Shown here one piece after another: positions 1 to 5,983 of a DNA stretch of 8,705 nucleotides (position 1 is its first letter; each line of letters starts with the position of its first letter). A program made the position numbers and the translations under genes. The notes beneath the pieces are model-generated. The model ran no database searches. It was not told the origin of the DNA and saw only the letters and a list, made by a program, of their open reading frames with translations. Source of the DNA: Bacteroidota bacterium (GTDB lineage Bacteria > Bacteroidota > Bacteroidia > NORP154). Location: positions 1 through 8,705 of the forward strand of contig NVRZ01000117.1 of assembly GCA_002401055.1 (NCBI GenBank). The letters run 5' to 3'.

Positions 1-2
1 AG

Positions 3-152
3 AAGTTGCGGGAATCTTACAATTGCTTGAAAATTCTTCACGGTACAAAAAACTTCACCTCAGATTCAATAATTTTGGAATTAATTGGTGAGTGTAACGA
101 ATTGATTTCAATATTTGTAGTAAGTATCAACACCGCTTCGAAGAATAAATAA
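3..152 (+). CDS. C-terminal end of a four-helix-bundle protein (partial)
   Basis: An open frame enters from the left edge and stops at TAA 150-152, giving 49 residues. The segment reads RESYNCLKILHGTKN, then an acidic stretch, then ECNELISIF and a Lys-rich end. This order (E-S-x-Y-xx-L-x-I-L, a loop, then E-C-x-E-L-x-x-I, then a terminal T/S-x-K-x-K) is what I recall for the last two helices of the four-helix-bundle family (PF05635, TIGR02436, also called 23S rRNA intervening-sequence protein). The family averages about 115-125 residues, so more than half lies outside the window. Family members are common and usually scattered in Bacteroidota genomes and their cellular role is unclear. The two other forward frames here stop early (28-30 and 89-91), which favours this one. 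The assignment rests on remembered family pattern, not on a search. Confidence 0.62.
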   Translation, partial: KLRESYNCLKILHGTKNFTSDSIILELIGECNELISIFVVSINTASKNK

Positions 153-229
153 TCCTAAAATACACTCTTGTTCACCTGTTCTAATGTTCTGAGTTCAATT
201 GTTCATTTTTAAAGTTCTTCTAAAAACAA

Positions 230-862
230 ATGACCGTCATGTCGGATAAGTTCATCCTTCTCCAAAAAAATATTTCTAAGATTTCTGCTGATTTGACTTT
301 GCTAGATAAAGCTGAACGAAAGCGATATGATCGTTTGCTTGATGACACCAAAAAATTAGAGTTTCTAGCAGGAAGATCATTTCTTAAGCAGGAATTGGCT
401 GACATGGCTCACATCAAGCCGGAGGAAGTACAATTGTCTCTTTCTTCTGATGGCAAGCCTTCCTTTCAGTTGGCTGAATCCGATAGCAATGAGTTGAAGT
501 ATCCTCATTTCAGTATTTCTCATAGTGGGGGTGTAGTGGTACTGGTATTTGCCAAATTTCCCGTTGGCGTTGACCTTGAGCTTGAGGAAAACTTAAGGTT
601 GGAGTCGCTCAAACCTATTTTTACTGCTAAGGAGTATTCCGTTTTGGAAAAGATGCCTATGGCTGTTCAGCAAAAGGAGTTATTGAGATTATTTACCATG
701 AAGGAGGCATTCATCAAAGCAACGGACAAGAAATGGGGTTTGGATCAGATTTCTTTTGAGTGGATCAAGGAAGAATGGCACTTACAAAGACCTACGGTCA
801 ACTGTTTATTTTACTTTGAAGAGACCGGAAATGGCCTTATTTCAATTTGCTTAGTGAGTTAG
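230..862 (+). CDS. 4'-phosphopantetheinyl transferase (PPTase A), Sfp/Gsp-like
   Basis: This enzyme moves the phosphopantetheine arm of coenzyme A onto a serine of an acyl or peptidyl carrier protein, in the cytoplasm. The 210 residues show the family blocks in order: FSISHSGG at 94-101, the Mg-binding GVDLE at 113-117 (Asp115, Glu117), and FTMKEAFIKA at 155-164 with the conserved Lys158-Glu159. An N-terminal region rich in E-R-K-R residues followed by FLAGRSFLKQELA (45-57) is also typical. Length is normal for the single-chain Sfp-like class. The chosen ATG follows an A-rich leader (taaaaacaa), as is common in Bacteroidota; an in-frame ATG nine bases later (239) is an equally possible start. 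No TAnnTTTG box is visible upstream. It is only about 25-30% similar by eye to the second PPTase at 5984, so it is not a recent duplicate. No carrier protein is encoded nearby, so its target is unknown. Confidence 0.9.
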   Translation: MTVMSDKFILLQKNISKISADLTLLDKAERKRYDRLLDDTKKLEFLAGRSFLKQELADMAHIKPEEVQLSLSSDGKPSFQLAESDSNELKYPHFSISHSGGVVVLVFAKFPVGVDLELEENLRLESLKPIFTAKEYSVLEKMPMAVQQKELLRLFTMKEAFIKATDKKWGLDQISFEWIKEEWHLQRPTVNCLFYFEETGNGLISICLVS

Positions 863-881
863 CAACAGGTAGCATAAACCT
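854..881 (+). repeat. 3'-end repeat copy 1, spanning the PPTase A stop codon
   Basis: The 28 bases around this stop codon match the 28 bases around the sigma-factor stop (1554-1581) at 21 positions without gaps. The matches fall in two blocks: gtgagKtagcaac (12 of 13) and ataaacct (8 of 8). Both copies are in the same register relative to TAG; the stops lie exactly 700 bases apart. Function is unknown and chance is not excluded. Confidence 0.35.
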
Positions 882-899
882 TCTCCTAATCTCCACTTA

Positions 900-929
900 T
901 TTCGAAATATCCCAGTATGCGTATCTTTG
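900..929 (+). promoter_or_regulatory. Bacteroidota-type promoter of the ECF sigma gene
   Basis: An exact -7 box TATCTTTG lies at 922-929 (consensus TAnnTTTG). A -33 like TTTC lies at 900-903 (consensus TTTG), separated by 18 bases, close to the usual spacing. Transcription would begin near 933, leaving a leader of roughly 15-20 bases before the ATG at 951. This box is the main hint that the sigma gene is transcribed separately from PPTase A. Confidence 0.62.
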
Positions 930-950
930 CGGTCCCAAACGTTGAACTAA

Positions 951-1562
951 ATGGCTGGAACAGATACATACATCAATGGTTATAGGCCCGTACTCATGTC
1001 GGTCGCATTGAATATTCTTGGTAATATCAGAGATGCCGAGGATGTTGTACAGGATACCTTTGTAAAGTGGTTTGAAAGAGATACTTCGCATGTAGAGGAA
1101 TCCAAGGGGTATCTAATAACCATGGTCAAAAATGCATGTGCAAACTTCTGTAGGAGCGAAATTATCTTGGATGAATTGAGAGATGACTTACTAATTAACC
1201 AGAAAAAAGAGGGTTGTATTGCCGCCGCTTGGGGAGATTTTGATTTGGAGAATGAATTGGCCAGTTCTTACGCGGCAATAAGCAGTAAACTTAACTTCTC
1301 AGAGAAAGCCGTGTATATGCTACGTGAGGTTTTCGATTTAGACTATGAGGAAATATCTATGGTTCTGGACAAGAAAGTTGAGAATTGTAGAAAAATTTTG
1401 GACCGCGCCAAAAGGCATTTGGAAGAACGTAAGGAACGCTTTCATATTGAATCCAGTAAACAGGCCAAATCTTTTGACTCCTTTCGAGAGGCTTGTAAAA
1501 CGGGTCGCGTAACTGATTATATTTCAAGCCTCAAGGATGAGGTCTTGGAAAAGGTGAGGTAG
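951..1562 (+). CDS. ECF sigma factor, SigJ/ECF41-like, with truncated C-terminal domain
   Basis: A 203-residue extracytoplasmic-function sigma-70 factor that would direct RNA polymerase core to a small set of promoters. Region 2 spans about residues 10-70 and contains the hallmark DAEDVVQDTFVKWF (28-41), preceded by YRPVLMSVALNILG and followed by GYLITMVKNAC, the pattern of the SigJ/ECF41 branch. Region 4 spans about 105-160 with the helix-turn-helix DYEEISMVLDKKVENCRKIL (131-150). ECF41 members normally carry a further SnoaL-like domain of about 110-120 residues that controls activity. Here only its expected beginning is visible (FDSFREACKTGRVTDYISSL, 175-194) before the TAG, and the convergent gene starts 22 bases later, so no room remains for the rest. 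No anti-sigma gene is adjacent, which fits the ECF41 mode of control in cis. Start ATG sits just downstream of a good promoter. Confidence 0.86.
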   Translation: MAGTDTYINGYRPVLMSVALNILGNIRDAEDVVQDTFVKWFERDTSHVEESKGYLITMVKNACANFCRSEIILDELRDDLLINQKKEGCIAAAWGDFDLENELASSYAAISSKLNFSEKAVYMLREVFDLDYEEISMVLDKKVENCRKILDRAKRHLEERKERFHIESSKQAKSFDSFREACKTGRVTDYISSLKDEVLEKVR

Positions 1563-1581
1563 CAACGTCTTCTATAAACCT
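1554..1581 (+). repeat. 3'-end repeat copy 2, spanning the sigma-factor stop codon
   Basis: Counterpart of the segment at 854-881, with the stop codon TAG in the same position of the alignment. It lies in the short gap between the sigma gene and the convergent gene, just where the SnoaL-like domain of the sigma factor would be expected to continue. Confidence 0.35.
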
Positions 1582-1584
1582 GTC

Positions 1585-3324
1585 CTAGAGCCCAAATAAT
1601 TTGACATTGTCAATTCCCAGAAACTCATCGACAATCTTATTCCACTTCTTAAGATTCTTCGTGTTTTCACCCAATTTCACCTCCTTGAGATAGCGACTTG
1701 TTGTTGCATTCATATCAACAACCGTTTGCTTATAAATCGCGTCAATTTCTGCCATGGTATGTTGGCGTGAGGTAAGCGTCTTTTCCATTCTCTGCCTTTC
1801 AATTTCACAGAGGTCAAAATAGATGTTAAGAAAGCAGTTTGTATAAGATTGTTCAGGAAGGTGGTAGAAGGATTCAAAGACATCAAAAACCGTTGCTGAT
1901 AGATGTTGAATGCTATCGCCTATTTGGTTTATGTCGAGGAATAGTTGAACCCTTATATTGTACAAATCGGTCTGATAGCTCTGATTTATAAAGCTCTGAG
2001 ATAGCGTGTCCTTTCTGGGAATACTCAAACTGTGGGATAGGCGTTTATTCTCTTTCCAGAATATATTGTTGGTCTCAAAAAAAGTCCCGTGTGAAGCCAA
2101 TAAATCTTTGTCATAGAAATTGAGCAACATCCCCTCCTTTTCAATAAATGAGAGCTTATATTTTTGCTTTTCAGAGGTAAGAAGACCATTGCCAGATTTC
2201 CAAAAAGCGTTGTTGTAAGGCAAGAATGAAATCTTACGGTAGTCGTCATGTTCATCATCATACTCAAAGTAAGGTAAGGTGAAAGATGAGCCGTAATCAT
2301 ACACATACATAACTCCACTTGTTGTAACCCTTCTACTCCTAAATTGTGATAGAGGCGCATTTGATCTCTCCAGAGCTCTTGTGCTTATGTAGTTCATTTT
2401 ATAGTTAAAGTTGATGTGATTTAGTACACTGCTGTTGTATTTGTTTTTTTTGTAGGTCTGGGTAACATCAAGTGAGACATTGTACAGGGAGTCTTCGGAA
2501 AATATAGGTATAAACGGATATACAGAGAGATTTTCACCAGTTAATGTTATACTGAGAATTGAATGAGTTTCTCTTTCAATCCAAACATCGCCTTTAAAAA
2601 ATGTCCTGTTATTTTTTCTTGGGCTGAATTTGATTTGGTAACTGGTCGCGTCGCTATATTCTAGGCTAAGAATGAAATTCTTTTTCAGTTTTGATTTTGC
2701 ATATTGAAATGGAATGAACGGAAAGTATTCATTTTTGGAAGTCAGGTGAAGATCACAAATTACTTTAGAGGTACTGAGGCTTACAAAATATCGGTTATCA
2801 ATGGCGGCCAATCCTACACGACCGTTTTTTAGGATCAGGTTCTCTATTGAGGCACCATTCAATCGAGCATTGTAATAGCATTGCAATAACTCGACGGGTT
2901 GGTTTTGGATTTCAGTTTCCAATTCCATGTACACTTTAGCGACTCTTGTGCTTGACTTATTTATCTCCTTACGACACCGATCCATAATTTCGTACAAATA
3001 GTCATTATTGCCATGAACTTCTATTTCCTTTAGTTGAACACTCTTTCTAACCAATTTTACCTCTGGCTGCTTATACATTACAGCTACTGGAATACTTAAC
3101 GTATTGTAGCCGATAAAGGAAAAAAGCAACGTGTCCTTATTAGAAACTGAGATTTTAAACGCACCCTCCATGTTGGTTACACTCCCTTTGCTGCTTCCTT
3201 TAATAGCAACAGCACAATATGACAATGGTTCATCAGTTTCAGCATCTTTGACTATTCCCCGAATAGAAGTTTGAGAGTAACAATAAAGGGAGGCGAGTAA
3301 CCAAAATACTAAGGTCAGTCTCAT
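1585..3324 (-). CDS. Exported CarboxypepD_reg-like / DUF5686-like envelope protein
   Basis: A 579-residue protein with an N-terminal signal peptide (MRLTLVFWLLASLYCYSQ), so it acts outside the inner membrane. Residues about 20-105 form a carboxypeptidase-D regulatory-like beta-sandwich (PF13715 type), with I-R-G-I-V-K-D at 21-27, EPLSYCAVAIKGSSKG at 32-47, and SFIGYNTLSI at 69-78. The remainder resembles the DUF5686 body: LYEIMDRCRKEINKSS just after the domain, then a beta-rich region with IKFSPRKNNRTFFKGDVWIE, where the F-x-P-R/K-x-N-x-x-x-F-x-G-x-x-W-I pattern is typical. DUF5686 proteins are often near 800 residues, so this one is short. The reading frame stays open to an ATG at 3423, but starting at 3324 puts the signal peptide at the N-terminus, so I prefer it. 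No function can be assigned beyond a likely periplasmic or outer-membrane role. No lipobox precedes the Cys in the signal peptide. It converges on the sigma gene with 22 bases between stops. Confidence 0.8.
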   Translation of the reverse strand: MRLTLVFWLLASLYCYSQTSIRGIVKDAETDEPLSYCAVAIKGSSKGSVTNMEGAFKISVSNKDTLLFSFIGYNTLSIPVAVMYKQPEVKLVRKSVQLKEIEVHGNNDYLYEIMDRCRKEINKSSTRVAKVYMELETEIQNQPVELLQCYYNARLNGASIENLILKNGRVGLAAIDNRYFVSLSTSKVICDLHLTSKNEYFPFIPFQYAKSKLKKNFILSLEYSDATSYQIKFSPRKNNRTFFKGDVWIERETHSILSITLTGENLSVYPFIPIFSEDSLYNVSLDVTQTYKKNKYNSSVLNHINFNYKMNYISTRALERSNAPLSQFRSRRVTTSGVMYVYDYGSSFTLPYFEYDDEHDDYRKISFLPYNNAFWKSGNGLLTSEKQKYKLSFIEKEGMLLNFYDKDLLASHGTFFETNNIFWKENKRLSHSLSIPRKDTLSQSFINQSYQTDLYNIRVQLFLDINQIGDSIQHLSATVFDVFESFYHLPEQSYTNCFLNIYFDLCEIERQRMEKTLTSRQHTMAEIDAIYKQTVVDMNATTSRYLKEVKLGENTKNLKKWNKIVDEFLGIDNVKLFGL

Positions 3325-3529
3325 CTTATTTGCCAATACAAGATATGCTCCAAAGAGGGTAGGGCGCCTTACAAGAGACAAATAAGTGACAAAAATGAAC
3401 GATGAATATTCCATAAACTGCATTCGGTATTATGAAAAATACTAATAGAGTATAACATTCCAATCAACTTAAAGCAAATTTTTGAATACTGAGGATTGAA
3501 TGGACGAGAGATTTCCTTTTCCAATATGT

Positions 3530-3537
3530 TATCTTTG
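3530..3537 (+). promoter_or_regulatory. Candidate -7 box of the hydrolase/thioesterase/PPTase operon
   Basis: TATCTTTG exactly matches the Bacteroidota TAnnTTTG box. It lies inside the longer open frame that begins at ATG 3500, where it would be translated as part of CYLCFN. It is only seven bases before ATG 3545, which would make the message nearly leaderless. No good TTTG -33 element is found at the usual spacing (nearest TTTC at 3512-3515 is too close), so the call is tentative. A weaker box, AATTTTTG at 3477-3484, could serve the 3500 start instead. Confidence 0.4.
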
Positions 3538-3544
3538 TTTTAAT

Positions 3545-4357
3545 ATGAATGAAGCACAAATTGAGCCCTTTTATTTCGGAGAACCAGATAAGTCCCTATT
3601 TGGAATTTATCACGCGCCGAGTAGTCACAATTGTCGGAAATCGGGAATTGTTCTTTGTTATCCGATCGGACAGGAATATATTAGAAGTCATCGATCTTTT
3701 TTCCAATTAGCATTACGACTTTCTAAGAATGGATTTCACGTTTTAAGGTTTGATTACTATGGGACTGGCGATTCTAATGGCACATGTGAAGAAGGGGGAA
3801 TCGAACATTGGATAAAAGATATTGATGCTGCCATTGGTGAGTTAAGAAAAATAGCTCACTTGGATCAATTACATCTCGTGGGTTGTCGGATTGGGGCAAC
3901 ATTGGCAATTAAAGCAGCCGTGAAAAGGAGTAATGCAGTGGACTCTTTAGTGCTCTGGTCTCCCATAATTAATGGGCTCAAATATCATAAGGAATTAGTG
4001 CACCTACATGAAGGGCATGTAAATTCATATGTCGAAAATGAGCCTAACAAAGGAATTACGCAGTGCGAAATATTGGGGTTTCAATACTCGGAGAGTTTGG
4101 TCAAGGACCTCAGAGCAATTAATCTGATTGATCTTTGCAACAAGCTCTTCCTCAAAAATTTATTAATCATCGAAAACAAAAATGCAAAGAAGAGTGACAC
4201 ACTTATGGAGGCTTTTGGTGGGTTTTGCGAAAACCTAGAACACAAAATAATACCTTCGCCTGACGTTTGGATAAAAGATGGTAATCTGAACAAAGGGATG
4301 GTACCACTTCCCATTATTCAATATGTAGTATCTCAACTTTCTAAATTATCAGAATGA
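3545..4357 (+). CDS. Degenerate alpha/beta hydrolase, exosortase A-associated hydrolase 2-like
   Basis: 270 residues with an alpha/beta-hydrolase core: GIVLCYPIGQEYIRSHR (34-50), then LRFDYYGTGDSNG (67-79), the usual D-x-x-G-x-G-x-S turn. The nucleophile elbow reads G-C-R-I-G (113-117): Arg115 sits where Ser, Cys or Asp is expected. The C-terminal segment reads IPSPDVWIKDG (235-245) with no catalytic His in the expected position. Both traits match my recollection of TIGR03101 (exosortase A system-associated hydrolase 2), which carries GLRLG at the elbow and a P-x-W segment near the end. The protein is therefore probably not a hydrolase by the standard mechanism; it may be a partner or binding subunit for the next gene's product, but that is inference. 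The frame is open from ATG 3500, adding 15 residues; I chose 3545 because the family begins a few residues before the PFYF motif. It overlaps the next gene by the ATGA at 4354-4357, implying translational coupling. Confidence 0.75.
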   Translation: MNEAQIEPFYFGEPDKSLFGIYHAPSSHNCRKSGIVLCYPIGQEYIRSHRSFFQLALRLSKNGFHVLRFDYYGTGDSNGTCEEGGIEHWIKDIDAAIGELRKIAHLDQLHLVGCRIGATLAIKAAVKRSNAVDSLVLWSPIINGLKYHKELVHLHEGHVNSYVENEPNKGITQCEILGFQYSESLVKDLRAINLIDLCNKLFLKNLLIIENKNAKKSDTLMEAFGGFCENLEHKIIPSPDVWIKDGNLNKGMVPLPIIQYVVSQLSKLSE

Positions 4358-5214
4358 AAGAGAAAGCAGTACTATTTGGAAGAAACCGATCCATAGTTGG
4401 CATAATATCAACATCCGAATCAAAATCGAATAACGGCAAGTTACCATCCGTTATTTTACTGAATGCAGGGATGCTACACAGAGTAGGTCCCAATAGGCTT
4501 AACGTAAAGATAGCACGTGCATTGGTTAAGAATGGATTAATGGTATTAAGATTTGATTTCTCAGGATTGGGTGATACTGCTACGAGACAGGATACCCTAT
4601 CGTTTGAGGAGGGGAATGTTCAAGAATTGAAGGATGCAATGGACTTTTTAGGTTCAAAATCATTTATTATAATTGGTATATGTTCAGGTGGTAGGGTAGC
4701 TTGGGAAACGGCAAATATGGATTCTCGAATTGCGGGTATTATATTTGTCGAAAGTATGTATATAAGAACATTTTATTATCATATAAATCGCATGCTAAAT
4801 CTACAAAAATGGTATCGTCTTCTCAGTGGACAAAGTTATATGTGGCACTTACTTAAGCAACAGGTTTTGAATATTTTGAATAAACCGAGCCTTGAGAATT
4901 TATCAGCATCTACTGGGTTGGTCGATCTGGGTTCCAGTTTACCAGGCACTGATAGTTACCGTTTAACGGGCAAGGAATTGCGATCCTCTGCCAAATGTGG
5001 TATCCAACTTTTATTTGTATATCGAGATGGAAATGAAACCAGATATAATTATAAAATCAAAAGGTCGGATGAAAAAATTATTGCTCTGGAGCTGCCTGAA
5101 AACATAGATGTTGAGTTTGTTAAAGAAGCTGACCACACTTTCACCTTGCTTTCCAGCCAGTATCTTTTACTAAATATTATTGATAATTGGTTCAGACATA
5201 GGATCTACCGTTGA
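4354..5214 (+). CDS. Alpha/beta hydrolase with Cys nucleophile, exosortase A-associated hydrolase 1-like
   Basis: 286 residues. The core shows VILLNAGMLHRVGPNRL (33-49), LRFDFSGLGDT (65-75), the elbow G-I-C-S-G-G (108-113), a candidate acid Asp225 in VYRDGN, and AD-His261-TF (259-263). In the G-x-Nu-x-G pattern Cys110 is the nucleophile, as in dienelactone hydrolase and as in TIGR03100 (exosortase A system-associated hydrolase 1), which has GLCDG and ends with an ADHTF motif. A full triad of Cys110, Asp225 and His261 is thus plausible. No signal peptide or membrane segment is visible, so it is cytoplasmic. Substrate is unknown; a Cys nucleophile would suit an acyl-thioester intermediate, which fits a neighbouring thioesterase and phosphopantetheinyl transferase, but this is inference. 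Its ATG overlaps the previous stop (ATGA). The next gene begins 29 bases after its stop. Confidence 0.8.
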   Translation: MKEKAVLFGRNRSIVGIISTSESKSNNGKLPSVILLNAGMLHRVGPNRLNVKIARALVKNGLMVLRFDFSGLGDTATRQDTLSFEEGNVQELKDAMDFLGSKSFIIIGICSGGRVAWETANMDSRIAGIIFVESMYIRTFYYHINRMLNLQKWYRLLSGQSYMWHLLKQQVLNILNKPSLENLSASTGLVDLGSSLPGTDSYRLTGKELRSSAKCGIQLLFVYRDGNETRYNYKIKRSDEKIIALELPENIDVEFVKEADHTFTLLSSQYLLLNIIDNWFRHRIYR

Positions 5215-5243
5215 TATCAGATTGTCATTAATCATTACAGATA

Positions 5244-5981
5244 ATGAGAAGTAATAAGGCTTTTAATTTGATTTGCATTCCATTTGCTGGAGGCAGCATA
5301 TATTCCTTTAAAGATTTTCATTCCACTTCGGATGATTTAATTCGTATTATTCCCGTAGAGCTTCCTGGAAGAGGTAAGAGAGTCAATGAACATTTGCTAA
5401 CGAATATTCATCAAATTGTGGATGATCTCTTCATTCAGATTGAAGATAAATTAGACGAACCTTATGCCATTTATGGCCACAGTTTAGGATCATTATTAGG
5501 ATATTTATTGGTAAAACTTGTGCTTGAAAAAAAACGTTCACCTCCCGTTCATCTGTTTTGTTCTGGACGAGGAGGACCTTCTTTAAGTATGGATGATGAA
5601 CGGTTGGTTGATTTACCAGATAAGGTATTTAGGGATAAACTAAGAGAATTGGGGGGGAGCCCTGACGAAATTTTTCAAAATGAAGAGATGATAGCGTTTT
5701 TTGAGCCTATTCTTAGGGCCGACTTTAGGGCGCATGAGGACTATGAATACATTGATACGAAGCCTTTCGATGTGCCAATAACAGTTATGGTCGGCAGGGA
5801 GGACAGAATCACACTGGAAGATGTTGAGCTTTGGCAATGTGAAACAACCTGTCGGATCTCGATTGAAGAATTTCCGGGAGGGCATTTTTTCATTTTTGAT
5901 CATGCATCCAAAATTGTAGAAATAATTTCTGATACCTTACTCAGTAAGGACATCAAGAATGGTAGTTCACTATTACCTTAG
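5244..5981 (+). CDS. Type II thioesterase (GrsT-like)
   Basis: A 245-residue stand-alone thioesterase of the kind that hydrolyses aberrant or stalled acyl groups from carrier domains of non-ribosomal peptide or polyketide synthetases, or releases a finished product. Family blocks are complete: CIPFAGGS (11-18), VELPGRGKR (38-46), the nucleophile motif G-H-S-L-G (78-82, Ser80), LFCSGRGGP (104-112, where family members usually have SGR/SAR), the acid in VGREDRI (183-189, Asp187), and the His in PGGHFF (211-216, His214). Length is normal. It lies 29 bases after the Cys-hydrolase gene and ends two bases before the PPTase B start, so it is in the same operon. No synthetase or carrier protein is encoded in the window, hence its acyl carrier must be elsewhere. 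Confidence 0.92.
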   Translation: MRSNKAFNLICIPFAGGSIYSFKDFHSTSDDLIRIIPVELPGRGKRVNEHLLTNIHQIVDDLFIQIEDKLDEPYAIYGHSLGSLLGYLLVKLVLEKKRSPPVHLFCSGRGGPSLSMDDERLVDLPDKVFRDKLRELGGSPDEIFQNEEMIAFFEPILRADFRAHEDYEYIDTKPFDVPITVMVGREDRITLEDVELWQCETTCRISIEEFPGGHFFIFDHASKIVEIISDTLLSKDIKNGSSLLP

Positions 5982-5983
5982 TT

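Noticed and set aside
220..405. Reverse-strand frame of 61 codons over PPTase A start
   Set aside because: Ser-rich antisense shadow of the PPTase N-terminus.
897..1091. Reverse-strand frame of 64 codons across the sigma gene start
   Set aside because: Antisense to region 2 of the sigma factor and to its promoter; no motif.
1563..1620. Possible frameshift that would continue the sigma factor into a SnoaL domain
   Set aside because: No frame past the TAG resembles SnoaL and the convergent gene begins after 22 bases, so a simple frameshift cannot explain the short C-terminus.
2025..2360. Reverse-strand open frame of 111 codons inside the envelope protein gene
   Set aside because: It overlaps the body of the CarboxypepD_reg-like gene in another frame, has Met- and Thr-rich low-complexity sequence and no recognisable motif.
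4081..4314. Reverse-strand frame of 77 codons within the degenerate hydrolase
   Set aside because: Antisense to a well-supported gene and without family features.
5640..5903. Reverse-strand frame of 87 codons within the thioesterase
   Set aside because: Antisense to an intact type II thioesterase with all catalytic blocks; no motif of its own.
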